Shown one piece after another: positions 29,379-38,218 of a stretch of 64,000 bases of DNA. The stretch lies in NCBI RefSeq assembly GCF_004357765.1, contig NZ_SMTE01000005.1, positions 248,001 through 312,000 of the forward strand, in the 5' to 3' direction. The notes under the pieces were generated by a model that was not told where the DNA came from, searched no databases, and worked only from the letters and a program-made list of their open reading frames with translations. How positions within the stretch are numbered: position 1 is the stretch's first letter; each line of letters opens with the position of its first letter. The position numbers and the translations under genes are program-made. This DNA comes from Pseudomonas putida. GTDB lineage: Bacteria; Pseudomonadota; Gammaproteobacteria; Pseudomonadales; Pseudomonadaceae.

Positions 29379-30155
29379 CTAGCGAGTGGCCACCAGGAAC
29401 AGCCGGGGAAACGGCAACAGCACCTTGCCATCGCTGGCAACCGGATAGGCCTGGCGCATGGCCTCCAGGTAGCGCGCCAGGAATTCGGCCTGCTCCTGTT
29501 CATCGAGCTTGGCCAGATAAGGCCGCAGCGCGGAACCCTTGAACCATTCCACCACCGCCTCTGCGCCACCGGCCAAAGGGTGGTGATACGTGGTGCGCCA
29601 CACATCCACCCGGGCACTCAACGGACTGAGCAGGTTGTAGTAGAAGGCCGCGTCATGCCGCGGCGGCAACGCGAAATCGGCAAAGCGCTCTGCCCAGGGC
29701 CCCTGGCTGGCGATGTCGCGCAGTTGCCGGTGAGCAGGCTCTTCGAGGTTGTCGGGCGTCTGCACCGCCAGGCTGCCTCCCTCGCTCAACTGGCGCACCA
29801 GATGCGGGTACAGCGTCGCGTGCCCTGGCACCCACTGCAGCGAAGCATTGGCCAGGATCAGATCCTGTGGCTCGGGCGCCGACCAGGTGGCGATGTCGGC
29901 GATGTCGCAGCGCACCCGCGGAATATGCAGGCGCTTGCGCTCGCGGGCCTTGTCGATCATGTCTTTGTCGTTGTCCAGGGCCGTCACCTGGGCATCCGGG
30001 CAGCGCTGCAGCAGGACTTCGGTGGAATTGCCCGGGCCGCAGCCCAGGTCGGTGGCATGGCGCACCGGGCGTGGCGGCACGGCGGCCAGCAAGTCGCGCA
30101 CGGCGCGGGTACGTTCGTCTTCGAAGAGGGAATACTGGGTGGCGGACCAGGCCAT
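29379..30155 (-). CDS. tam: Trans-aconitate 2-methyltransferase
   Basis: A 258-residue SAM-dependent methyltransferase that esterifies trans-aconitate, a toxic by-product of aconitase. The start MAWSATQYSLFEDERTRAVRDL is typical of Tam. The SAM-binding motif I is DLGCGPGNSTEVL near residue 36, and ANASLQWVPGH follows motif IV. Length matches E. coli Tam (252). AAGGAG lies six bases before the ATG at 30155. The 24 extra in-frame codons upstream are not family-like. Monocistronic. Confidence 0.92.
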   Translation of the reverse strand: MAWSATQYSLFEDERTRAVRDLLAAVPPRPVRHATDLGCGPGNSTEVLLQRCPDAQVTALDNDKDMIDKARERKRLHIPRVRCDIADIATWSAPEPQDLILANASLQWVPGHATLYPHLVRQLSEGGSLAVQTPDNLEEPAHRQLRDIASQGPWAERFADFALPPRHDAAFYYNLLSPLSARVDVWRTTYHHPLAGGAEAVVEWFKGSALRPYLAKLDEQEQAEFLARYLEAMRQAYPVASDGKVLLPFPRLFLVATR

Positions 30156-30265
30156 GGTCGACTCCTTGTGACGGGCTGTGGGTTGAGCATAAGCCATGTG
30201 AAGGTCAAACACCGAGACGGAACCCACCGACTATGCTGCAAGTCTGTCCCTGTATGCGCATGCCC

Positions 30266-30433
30266 ATGAAGACCTTTCTCGCCGCCGCCATCCTGGCTCT
30301 GATCGCCGCCGCCGCCCTGCTCGGCTCGCCCTGGATGAACCAGCGCTTTCACATGCCCGCCGAGAAATCCCAGGCCCAACAACGCGAAACGGCCGGGTCC
30401 CACAGGGAGCCGGCCGCTTCCAACAACGACTAG
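30266..30433 (+). CDS. Hypothetical small single-helix membrane or secreted protein
   Basis: A 55-residue frame, too short for confident similarity. It has a hydrophobic N-terminal stretch (TFLAAAILALIAAAALLGSPW) followed by a hydrophilic tail rich in Q, E, S and N. It fills the gap between tam (divergent) and the APC permease (stop 30437) exactly, which is why I keep it. In-frame ATGs at 30254 and 30260 are alternative starts, and none has a good ribosome binding site. Function unknown; it could be an anchored peptide or chance coding. Confidence 0.45.
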   Translation: MKTFLAAAILALIAAAALLGSPWMNQRFHMPAEKSQAQQRETAGSHREPAASNND

Positions 30434-30436
30434 TGC

Positions 30437-31846
30437 TTAGTGCTGCTTGCCCGTGCGGATTTGATGCACCACGCCCATCGCCACCACGATGGCCGCGGCG
30501 ATACCGGTGGAGATCACCAGGATCTGATAGTCAGGCATGAAAGCCATGGTCACCAGGGCAGCCACGATGAACGCGATCACCAGGTAGGTCAGCCACGGGA
30601 ACAGCCACATTTTCAGGCGAACTTCCTTGCCCTCGGCGATCAACTTGCGGCGCATGCGCAATTGCGAGAAGGCGATCACCAGGTACACCAGCAGTGCGAT
30701 CATGCCGGTGGTGTTCATCAGGGTTTCCAGTACGTCTTTCGGACGCAGGGTCTCGCTGAAGTTGATCAGTGCGCAAACCACCGCCACCGCGCAGGAGCCG
30801 ATGATCGCGAACACCGGGACACCGGTACCGGCGCGGGTGATCTTGAAGAACGACGGCGCATCGCCACGCTGGGCCAGGGAGAACAACATGCGCGATGCGG
30901 TGTAGTGGCCCGAGATCAGGCAGCTGCTCACCGAGGTCAGCACCACGAAGTTCATCAACAGCTCGGCGTGAGGCACGCCCAGCAGTTCCAGGGTACGGCG
31001 GTAGGCACCATAGCCGGAGACGCCCAGGTGCGGATCGTTCCACGGTACCAGGCAGACGATCAGGAAGATCGAGCCGACGTAGAACAGGCACACACGCCAT
31101 ACCACCGAGTTAGTGGCCTTGACGATCTGAGCAGCCGGGTCCTTGGCTTCGGAAGCGGCGATGGTGACGATTTCAGCGCCGAGGAAGGCGAACATCACCC
31201 CGAGCAACGCTCCGATCACGGTGGTGATGCCATTGGGCATGAAGCCTTCAGCGGTCAGGTGCGTCATGCCACGTACTTCACCGAACTGCCAGATGTTCAT
31301 CACCGCAGCGGTACACACCACCAGGAAGCAGACAATCGCCACCACCTTGATCAGCGCGAACCAGAACTCGAACTCGCCGTAGTGCTTGACGTTGAAGAAG
31401 TTGACGGTGATCAGCACCAGGGTCGTGGCCAGCACGAACACGTTGACGCTCACATCGGGGAAGAAACCATGCAGGATCTTGCCCGCCACATAGGCTTCCC
31501 AGGCCATCAGGATGACCCAGTACCACCAGTACAGCCAACCGATGGTGAAACCGGCCCAGCGGCCGATGGCGCGATCCGCGTAGGTGGAGAACGAGCCGGT
31601 GTCGGGCGAGGAGGTCGCCATTTCACCGAGCATGCGCATGATCAGGACCACCAGGATGCCGCCTGCCAGATAGGCCAGGACCGCGGCCGGGCCGGCGCTG
31701 TGGATGACGCTGCCGGAACCGACGAACAAGGCGCCGCCGATGACCCCGGCGATCGACATCATCGTCAGGTGGCGCGACTTGAGCGAGGCACTGAGCTTGC
31801 TCTCGTGCTCGCCTTTCGCGGTGGTGGTTGTGGATGTTGCGTCCAT
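30437..31846 (-). CDS. APC-family amino acid permease (GabP/AnsP-like)
   Basis: A 469-residue, 12-helix amino acid:H+ symporter. The first helix shows SIAGVIGGALFVGSGSVIHSAGPAAVL, the APC signature region, and GEMATSSPDTGSFSTYADRAIGRWAGFTIGWLYW follows. Most similar in character to GABA and aromatic/basic amino acid permeases (GabP, LysP, AroP group). It is divergent from a MocR-type regulator, an arrangement often seen for GABA or amino acid uptake. The substrate cannot be fixed from sequence. The ATG at 31846 has a weak CGGGGT site; an AAAAAGAA tract lies further upstream. Confidence 0.87.
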   Translation of the reverse strand: MDATSTTTTAKGEHESKLSASLKSRHLTMMSIAGVIGGALFVGSGSVIHSAGPAAVLAYLAGGILVVLIMRMLGEMATSSPDTGSFSTYADRAIGRWAGFTIGWLYWWYWVILMAWEAYVAGKILHGFFPDVSVNVFVLATTLVLITVNFFNVKHYGEFEFWFALIKVVAIVCFLVVCTAAVMNIWQFGEVRGMTHLTAEGFMPNGITTVIGALLGVMFAFLGAEIVTIAASEAKDPAAQIVKATNSVVWRVCLFYVGSIFLIVCLVPWNDPHLGVSGYGAYRRTLELLGVPHAELLMNFVVLTSVSSCLISGHYTASRMLFSLAQRGDAPSFFKITRAGTGVPVFAIIGSCAVAVVCALINFSETLRPKDVLETLMNTTGMIALLVYLVIAFSQLRMRRKLIAEGKEVRLKMWLFPWLTYLVIAFIVAALVTMAFMPDYQILVISTGIAAAIVVAMGVVHQIRTGKQH

Positions 31847-32180
31847 CAGTTGTGTACCCCGTGCTTCTTTTTATCCAAGGAAAACCGTGAAACCCCGATG
31901 GCAATCGGTCTCACCTCTACATCAGTGCTATTGCGGGCAGGATGGTGTGAGCGAACACACGCAGGCCATCCATGGCGGCCTGCTGACGCGCCCTGGGTTG
32001 CCCCCAAGGCGAACTGAAATGCTTTATGTGGCGATATCTGACACCTAATGTAAAAATGTCGGGCACAGAGAGCCATGCACAGCGGCATGAAATCCGCACT
32101 GCACTGTACAGGCCGCCCATGCAATACACCTGCTACACCGTGCCGGCGCTTGGCGTCGTGCACCCCCTGAAGGCACCCGA
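31847..32180. other. 334-bp divergent regulatory region between APC permease and MocR regulator
   Basis: There is no credible gene here, although short open frames occur. It contains a direct repeat TACACC-N3-TACACC at 32125-32139, close to the MocR start, and the palindrome CTGTACAG at 32104-32111. Direct repeats of this kind are typical operators of GabR/PdxR-like regulators, so this is the likely control site. Confidence 0.45.
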
Positions 32181-33605
32181 ATGTTCGAACTACATCCAGA
32201 CTCATCCACGCCGCTGGTCAACCAGATCATCGACGGGCTGCGCGAGCTGATCGACAACCAGACACTCAAGCCCGGCGCCAAGGTCCCCTCGATCCGCGCC
32301 TTTGCCGCGACCTACTCGGTCAGCACCTTCACCGTGGTCGAGGCATATGACCGCCTGGTGGCACAAGGGCTGCTGGTCAGCCGGGGAAATGCTGGGTTCT
32401 TCGTCAATCGTGCAGCGAACGAGCTACTGGACAGCCAGACCAACGACATCGACGCCAGCCGCCCGACGTTCAATTCAGAGTGGTACCTGCAGCAGATCTT
32501 CGAAATCCGCCAATTACCCTTCAAGCCCGGCTGCGGCTGGCTGCCGAACGACTGGATGTACGAGGACGGACTGCGCCGCGGCCTGCGTCAGGTGGCCGGC
32601 AGCCCGCTGGAGTTGTCCGGCTATGGCGACCCCATGGGCCTGCATGAATTGCGCGCATTGACCGCGCAGAACCTGCAGCAAGAACTGTCGATCGTCGCCA
32701 ACCCGTCGCAACTGATGCTCACCCACGGCGCCAGCCAGGCTCTGGACCTCGCGGCCCGGACCCTGGTGCGTCCAGGCGACGTGGTACTGGTCGACGATCC
32801 GGGCTACCCCAACCTGATGAGCATCCTGCGCACCCAAGGGGCGACTTTGGTAGGGGTACCGCGCACACCTGCTGGTTACGACCTCGATCAGCTCGAGCGC
32901 TTGCTGGCCCACCACCAGCCCACCGCGTTCTTCACCCAGCCGCACCTGCACAGCCCGACCTGCTCGCGCACGCCGCTGGCGCAGTTGCATCGCTTGCTGC
33001 AACTGGCCCACCGGCACGGCTTCCGTCTGGTGGAGAACAACCTGTACGCCGACATGATGGCCGAGCCGCAGCCGTGCCTGGCCAGCCTCGACCACCTGCA
33101 GCAAGTGGTGTACGTCGGCAGCTATTCCAAGAGCATCTCGCCGAATGTGCGGGTCGGTTACCTGCTGGCAAACCCCGAATTGATGCAGAAGCTGTTGCAC
33201 CTGAAGATGCGTTCAGGCCTGACCACTTCGCAGGTGATGGAGCGCGTGGTGTATGCCGCGGTGATCGATGGCCGCTGGCGCAAGCACCTCAAGCGCCTGC
33301 GTCAGCGGCTGGCCGAAGCACACCAGGAAGTCGGCCGACACTTGCATCGTCTGGGCTTCGAGCTGTTCATCGAGTCCGATGAAGGCATGTACATCTGGAC
33401 CCGTCACCCGGCGATCCCAGACAGCGCAGCGCTGCTCGACGACGCCCTGGAAAAAGGCATCATGCTCGGCCCCGGGCAGTTGTTCATGGTCGATGCCCAG
33501 GCCACCGGGTGGATGCGCTTCAATGTGGCGTTCAGTACCGACCCTGCGATGTGGGAGTTGCTCGAGCGGGTGTTCGTCAAACATGTGCGCAAAGCCCAGT
33601 CATGA
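32181..33605 (+). CDS. MocR/GabR-type regulator (GntR HTH fused to class I aminotransferase domain)
   Basis: A 474-residue PLP-dependent regulator. The N-terminal GntR winged helix (about 8-75) reads PLVNQIIDGLRELIDNQTLKPGAKVPSIRAFA, then STFTVVEAYDRL. The aminotransferase-like domain (about 115-470) retains a PLP lysine in GSYSKSISPNVRVGY and the Asp of VDDPGYPNL. MocR proteins sense amino compounds through PLP. Divergent placement from the APC permease suggests it controls that gene, perhaps in response to GABA or a related amine (inference). An AAGGCA site precedes the ATG at 32181. It converges on an aromatic-acid MFS gene. Confidence 0.88.
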   Translation: MFELHPDSSTPLVNQIIDGLRELIDNQTLKPGAKVPSIRAFAATYSVSTFTVVEAYDRLVAQGLLVSRGNAGFFVNRAANELLDSQTNDIDASRPTFNSEWYLQQIFEIRQLPFKPGCGWLPNDWMYEDGLRRGLRQVAGSPLELSGYGDPMGLHELRALTAQNLQQELSIVANPSQLMLTHGASQALDLAARTLVRPGDVVLVDDPGYPNLMSILRTQGATLVGVPRTPAGYDLDQLERLLAHHQPTAFFTQPHLHSPTCSRTPLAQLHRLLQLAHRHGFRLVENNLYADMMAEPQPCLASLDHLQQVVYVGSYSKSISPNVRVGYLLANPELMQKLLHLKMRSGLTTSQVMERVVYAAVIDGRWRKHLKRLRQRLAEAHQEVGRHLHRLGFELFIESDEGMYIWTRHPAIPDSAALLDDALEKGIMLGPGQLFMVDAQATGWMRFNVAFSTDPAMWELLERVFVKHVRKAQS

Positions 33606-33623
33606 ACCCCTGACAGGCCTGTA

Positions 33624-34853
33624 TCAGGCCGAGCCTTCAGTGCGTGCCTGCACCGCCGACTGTTGGCGTTGTCCCAGCAGTGCACGTGCCGCCAGCGCGG
33701 CCACCACCAAACCTGGCGACGCCGCCAGCAGCAGTCCACCCACGCCCGCCCCTGCCGCCAGGATCTGCCCTGCTGCCAACGGCCCGGCCATCGACCCCAA
33801 CCGCCCCACCGCCACCGAAGCGCCGACCCCGGTGGCGCGTACCTGGGTCGGGTACAAGGTCGGTGCCAACGCATACAGCACCAATTGCCCGCCAATGGCG
33901 CAGTAACCGGCGGTGAAGCCGGCCAGCAACATCAGGCCGAAACTGCTCGACAGGCCCAACCCTGCCAACGCGGCCAACATCCCGGCATAAGCGATGAACA
34001 CCGCACGGGCGGCATGGCCGCGGTCCATCATGCGCCCGGTCAGGAACGAGCCCGCTGCGCCCCCAAGGTTGAACAGGATCTGCACCGCCCCCGCCTGGGG
34101 CCGGCTGAAGCCTTGGCCGATCAGCAGCGATGGCAGCCAGTTGAGCAGCATGTACAACACCGTCAGGGTGAAGAAGCACGCCACCCACAGCAGCAGCGTA
34201 CGGCTCACCTGACCCGGCCCGAACAGCTGATTGAGCAAACCATCGTCCCCGACCTTCGCCGCGCCCTGGGCACGGAATGCCTGAGACTCCTTCAGCCACA
34301 GCATCAGCACGAAAGCGATGGCGATCGGCGCGATGCCGCCGACATAGAACACCGTGCGCCAGCCCTCGCCTACCCCAGCCATGCCGATCACCGAGGCCAG
34401 CGCACCGCCCAGTGGCACGCCACAGTAGGTCAGACTCACCGCCGTGCTGCGCAGCCGCTCAGGTGCCGCCTCGCTGGCAAGAGCGATCAGGATCGGCAGT
34501 GCAGCGCCCAACCCCAGCCCGGTCATCAGCCGCGCCACCAACAGCGAAGAATAGCTTTCGGCATGGGCGGTCCCCAGCGAGAAGCCACCGAACAACAGCA
34601 CCGCCACGATCAGGATCGACTTGCGGCCCAGCCGGTCAGCCAACCAGCCGCCGATGAACGCACCGGGCAACAACCCCAGCAAACCGGCACTGAAGACCCA
34701 GCCGAGCATGGCCGAGGTCAGGGCGAATTCCTTGGCCATGTGCGGAGCGGCAATGCCGGTGGCCTGAAGGTCCAGCCCTTCGAGCAGGGCCACGAGAAAG
34801 CACAACCCGATGGTGAGAACGGCCTTGCTTGATGACGCAGTTGAATGACCCAT
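33624..34853 (-). CDS. MFS aromatic acid:H+ symporter (MhpT/PcaK type)
   Basis: A 409-residue, 12-helix transporter. FLVALLEGLDLQATGIAAPHMAKEF in helix 1 carries the D-x-x-x-x-G pattern of the aromatic acid:H+ symporter family, and GGWLADRLGRKSIL is the loop 2-3 motif. Transporters of this branch import hydroxyphenylpropionate, vanillate or hydroxycinnamates. The genes upstream on the same strand (porin) and the ferulate cluster nearby suggest ferulate/coumarate or vanillate as substrate. AAAGGG precedes the ATG at 34853, with an AAnAAnAA motif overlapping it. Confidence 0.86.
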   Translation of the reverse strand: MGHSTASSSKAVLTIGLCFLVALLEGLDLQATGIAAPHMAKEFALTSAMLGWVFSAGLLGLLPGAFIGGWLADRLGRKSILIVAVLLFGGFSLGTAHAESYSSLLVARLMTGLGLGAALPILIALASEAAPERLRSTAVSLTYCGVPLGGALASVIGMAGVGEGWRTVFYVGGIAPIAIAFVLMLWLKESQAFRAQGAAKVGDDGLLNQLFGPGQVSRTLLLWVACFFTLTVLYMLLNWLPSLLIGQGFSRPQAGAVQILFNLGGAAGSFLTGRMMDRGHAARAVFIAYAGMLAALAGLGLSSSFGLMLLAGFTAGYCAIGGQLVLYALAPTLYPTQVRATGVGASVAVGRLGSMAGPLAAGQILAAGAGVGGLLLAASPGLVVAALAARALLGQRQQSAVQARTEGSA

Positions 34854-34865
34854 GTGTGTACCCTT

Positions 34866-34873
34866 TTGTTGTT
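34866..34873 (-). promoter_or_regulatory. Candidate Crc/Hfq CA motif at the aromatic-acid MFS start
   Basis: On the minus strand AACAACAA, immediately followed by the AAGGG ribosome binding site. It is a perfect AAnAAnAA match. Confidence 0.55.
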
Positions 34874-34886
34874 ATCGCTTGGGTGA

Positions 34887-36278
34887 TCAGAGGCGGAAGG
34901 TGGCTCGCAGCGAAACGATCGAGGAGTCGCCACCCCCGGCGTCCTTGATGGCGGCGCCGACGTCGTAGTACTTGAGGTCCAGATCCAGGGTCAGGTTGGG
35001 CGTCGCCAACCAGCGGGTATTGGCCCGGTAGATCGTGCCCACATGACGGCCGGTGCCGCGGGTATTGGCCAGCAGGCTCATGCCGGGCATGTACACGCCG
35101 TCCTCCTCGCGCTGCTTCCAGACCTTGAACACGCCGGGTTCGAAACGCAGCTTGCGCCATGGCGAAAACGCGAAGGTCGGGCCGACCACGATGATGTTGC
35201 TCAAGGTGGTCAGGCTGGCTTCGCCATAGACGCCGTTGCGCGGGAACAGTGGGTCGAAGGTACTGACCTTGCCATCACCCAGGTCGCCGTCGCCACTGGC
35301 GGCATCGATACGCATACCCAGACGTGGTTGCCAGGGGTGGGCGAAGGTGTAGCCGGTGTCGCTGGACACCGCCCAGGCACGGATCGAGGCGTTACCGAGG
35401 TGTCCGGTCTGTCCGGCCAGGTTCCAGCTCCAGTCCAGCGCCTGATGGCGGCCAAACAGACGGGTACCGTAGGTGTAGCGCTGCTCGTCGCCGGATTCGC
35501 CATCCAGGCTGCGATCGTCGGTCTCCAGGCCGAAGGCGAACAGATCCACGTTCCAGGCCGTCGTCAGCGGCAAGGTGCCGTAGAGGCCATAGAACTTGAC
35601 CTTGTTGTTGCTGCCGTCGTCCCAACTGTCTTCGCCCGTCTTGAGCGGCCGCACAGCGAAGGCATCGAGCTTGCGCCCGTCCTTGAGGTTGAGACTGGCG
35701 CGCAAGCCATCGAAGTTCAGGCGAATGTTGGGGGAGTCGCGGTAGGTGACGAACACCTGGTCACCATAGGCCATCTCCTGGCGCCCTATGCGCGTGGTGT
35801 AGCGACCACCGGAGAAGTCGTAATTGAGGTCGACGAACGCCTGGCGTATTTCATTGCGTCCTTCGTCATTGGGCGAGTACAGGTCCTTGCCGAAGGCACG
35901 GGTATTCTCGACCTGGACGAAGGTGCGCACAGCGTCATCGAACAAATGCAGGTCGGCATGGGCTTGCAGCCGCTGCAACAGGTAGGAGTCGTCCTTCAGC
36001 CCACGCAGGCCGAAGAACGGCTTGCCAAGGGAGTCGGCCCGGTAGCGGGCCTCGGCACCGAGTTGCAGCCAGGCTGACTCGGATAAGCGATGGTAGCGCA
36101 GGCCATCGAAGGCGTCGGTGGCCTTCGCAGGATCGTCGAGGAAACGATAGTCCTCGATCCACCGAGGGGCGCCGGGCCGACCTGGTCGGCTCTCCTCGAG
36201 CGGACTGGCCGCCTGCACGGATTGGCAGAGAGAAAGCAGTACGAGGGGCACCCACGCCCCGTTCAACGGCCTGGTCAT
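34887..36278 (-). CDS. Outer-membrane beta-barrel porin, alginate-export (AlgE-like) family
   Basis: A 463-residue protein with a signal peptide (about 1-23, cut after SVQA). It is rich in alternating aromatic strands. RQEMAYGDQVFVTYRDSPNIRLNFDGLRASLNL (about 165-200) and RDGLKDDSYLLQRLQAHADLHLFDD-type strands are characteristic of the alginate_exp family; OprD-specific features are missing. Such porins occur beside catabolic genes and need not transport alginate. It is followed after 33 bases by the aromatic MFS, so the pair probably forms an outer plus inner membrane uptake route for aromatic acids. AAGGGAAA lies seven bases before the ATG at 36278. Confidence 0.78.
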   Translation of the reverse strand: MTRPLNGAWVPLVLLSLCQSVQAASPLEESRPGRPGAPRWIEDYRFLDDPAKATDAFDGLRYHRLSESAWLQLGAEARYRADSLGKPFFGLRGLKDDSYLLQRLQAHADLHLFDDAVRTFVQVENTRAFGKDLYSPNDEGRNEIRQAFVDLNYDFSGGRYTTRIGRQEMAYGDQVFVTYRDSPNIRLNFDGLRASLNLKDGRKLDAFAVRPLKTGEDSWDDGSNNKVKFYGLYGTLPLTTAWNVDLFAFGLETDDRSLDGESGDEQRYTYGTRLFGRHQALDWSWNLAGQTGHLGNASIRAWAVSSDTGYTFAHPWQPRLGMRIDAASGDGDLGDGKVSTFDPLFPRNGVYGEASLTTLSNIIVVGPTFAFSPWRKLRFEPGVFKVWKQREEDGVYMPGMSLLANTRGTGRHVGTIYRANTRWLATPNLTLDLDLKYYDVGAAIKDAGGGDSSIVSLRATFRL

Positions 36279-36293
36279 CAGAATTTCCCTTAC

Positions 36294-36301
36294 TTGTTCT
36301 T
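36294..36301 (-). promoter_or_regulatory. Candidate Crc/Hfq CA motif at the porin start
   Basis: Minus strand AAGAACAA, six bases before the AAGGGAAA ribosome binding site. It is a perfect AAnAAnAA match. Confidence 0.5.
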
Positions 36302-36337
36302 ATAGTTGTGGTGACGAACTGGATAACTCTGTTAACG

Positions 36338-36366
36338 ATTATTTTTGTTAACTATGCTGCCGTCAA
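36338..36366 (-). promoter_or_regulatory. Predicted sigma70 promoter of the porin-MFS operon with GTTAAC repeats
   Basis: Minus strand TTGACG (36361-36366), 17-base spacer, AATAAT (36338-36343). GTTAAC occurs at 36347-36352 within the spacer and at 36331-36336 just beyond the -10. The right copy extends to TTAACTAT, the same octamer found in the operator of the ech promoter. A repressor bound here would block transcription. Confidence 0.55.
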
Positions 36367-36520
36367 TAGAACAGAGCGCAACGACAAGGGTCGGAAGCCA
36401 TCAAGCGTTCGCTGATCGCACACTTCTTCCTCGGCAGGCTGCATGACCCGCCGAAGCCTCGCTAATATTCTCCTGACGCGACGTCTAGCTCGCGGTCGCG
36501 CAAACTCCATCAATCATTAC

Positions 36521-36528
36521 AACAACAA
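36521..36528 (+). promoter_or_regulatory. Candidate Crc/Hfq CA motif at the arylsulfatase start
   Basis: AACAACAA followed by GAG, 11 bases before the arylsulfatase ATG. It is a perfect AAnAAnAA match. Confidence 0.55.
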
Positions 36529-36538
36529 GAGCACCACA

Positions 36539-38218
36539 ATGAATTGCCTCCGCCCACTCGCCGCCTTCGGTATGCTCATGCTTGGCGCCAGCCAGGCCAT
36601 GGCTGCACCAACCGTTAAACAACCAAACATTTTGCTGGTCGTGGCCGACGACCTCGGCTTCTCCGACCTGTCGGCCCTGGGTAGCGAAATCCAGACGCCG
36701 AACCTGGACAAACTGCTGGCCGACGGCCGGCTGATGCTCGACTTCCATGCCTCGCCCAGCTGCTCGCCAACCCGGGCGATGCTGATGTCGGGCAACGACC
36801 CGCACCTGGCCGGGTTGGGCATGATGTCCGAAGCACGTAAGCGCCTTCCCGCCGGCACCGAAGTCCGCGCGGGTTACGAAGGCGTGCTCGGCGCCAACGT
36901 CGCTACCCTGGCCGAGTTGCTGCAAGACGCCGGCTACCGCACCTACATCGCTGGCAAATGGCACCTGGGCATGCAGCCGGCGCAACAGCCACAGAACCGT
37001 GGTTTCGACCAGGCCTATGTGCTGCTCGAAGGCGGCGCCGCGCACTTCAAGCAGGCCAACATGGACCTGCAGTCGAACTACAGCGCGACCTTCCGCCACA
37101 ATGGCGAGCCGATCGAACTGCCTGACGATTTCTATTCCACCACCTGGTTCACCGACCGCCTGATCGACTCGATCGACCAAGGCAAGGCCAGCAACAAGCC
37201 GTTCTTCGCCTTCGCCGCGTATACCGCACCGCACTGGCCATTGCAGGCACCGGACCAGTACCTGGCGCAGTACCGCGGGCGCTACGACCAAGGCTACGAG
37301 GTCATCGCTCACCAGCGCCTGGAGCGTCAACGCAAGGCCGGCCTGGTACCGGCTGACTTCCCGATGCAGGCGCAACTCGAAGACGTGCCGAGCTGGGCGT
37401 CGTTGAGCGAGGCGCAAAAGCGCCAGTCGGCGCGCACCATGGAGGTCTATGCGGCCATGGTCACTGCGCTGGATGCCGAGGTCGGGCGCCTGGTGGAGCA
37501 CCTGCGCAAGACCGGCGAACTGGACAACACCCTGATTCTGTTCATGTCCGACAACGGCCCGGAGAATGCCACCCGCGTCGACCCCAACTGGATCAAGGCG
37601 AACTTCGACAACCGCCTGGACAACTATGGCCGGCGCGATTCGTTCCTGATGATCGGTTCGGCCTGGGCCCAGGTCAGCGCCCTGCCCAGCCGTCGCTACA
37701 AGATGACCACCTACCAGGGCGGCATCCGTGTCCCGGCCTTCGTCTACTACCCGGCCACCATCAAGGCTGGCCGCAGTGAAGAGCTGGCCAGTGTCCGCGA
37801 CATCATGCCGACGCTGTTGCAACTGGCCGGTGCGCCGATGCCCGGTATCAAATACCGCGACCGCGATATCGTGCCGCCACAAGGCACCTCTGCGCTGAAT
37901 TACCTGCAAGGCAAGGACAGCCGGATTCACGCCGGTGACGAAGCCCTGGGCTGGGAAATCAACGGTAGCGCCTCGCTGCGCAAGGGCCCGATGAAGCTGC
38001 TGTGGGACGCCACCGACGGCAAGCCGAGCTGGCACCTGTACGACCTGCGCAAAGACCCCGGCGAGCACCATGACATCGCCACCAAGCATCCTGAGCAGGT
38101 GGCGCAGATGCTGCGCGACTGGAAGGCCTATGCTCAACGCAGCAACATCGCGATCGACGCCGATGGCCGTCCGGCCAGCCCGGCCCTGACCAAACCAGTC
38201 TTGGCCAAGCAGCAATGA
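36539..38218 (+). CDS. Secreted Cys-type arylsulfatase
   Basis: A 559-residue sulfatase (alkaline phosphatase superfamily) that hydrolyses sulfate esters. A signal peptide spans about residues 1-22 (cut after AMA). NILLVVADDLGFSD holds the calcium-binding Asp pair. The activation motif is CSPTR at 75-79, whose Cys75 must become formylglycine; AMLMSGNDPH follows. FMSDNGPENATR and HWPLQAP are further conserved sulfatase segments. The start ATG at 36539 is chosen because it begins the signal peptide; the frame upstream is not coding-like. Its stop overlaps the start of the FGE gene by four bases (ATGA), so the two are translationally coupled. Sulfated phenolics are the suggested substrate, from the aromatic neighbourhood. 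Confidence 0.92.
   Translation: MNCLRPLAAFGMLMLGASQAMAAPTVKQPNILLVVADDLGFSDLSALGSEIQTPNLDKLLADGRLMLDFHASPSCSPTRAMLMSGNDPHLAGLGMMSEARKRLPAGTEVRAGYEGVLGANVATLAELLQDAGYRTYIAGKWHLGMQPAQQPQNRGFDQAYVLLEGGAAHFKQANMDLQSNYSATFRHNGEPIELPDDFYSTTWFTDRLIDSIDQGKASNKPFFAFAAYTAPHWPLQAPDQYLAQYRGRYDQGYEVIAHQRLERQRKAGLVPADFPMQAQLEDVPSWASLSEAQKRQSARTMEVYAAMVTALDAEVGRLVEHLRKTGELDNTLILFMSDNGPENATRVDPNWIKANFDNRLDNYGRRDSFLMIGSAWAQVSALPSRRYKMTTYQGGIRVPAFVYYPATIKAGRSEELASVRDIMPTLLQLAGAPMPGIKYRDRDIVPPQGTSALNYLQGKDSRIHAGDEALGWEINGSASLRKGPMKLLWDATDGKPSWHLYDLRKDPGEHHDIATKHPEQVAQMLRDWKAYAQRSNIAIDADGRPASPALTKPVLAKQQ

Noticed and set aside
34887-36278. OprD-family porin
   Set aside because: Catabolic clusters in Pseudomonas often carry OprD porins, but the RQE-YG and NIRLNFDGLRASL segments fit the alginate-export family better.
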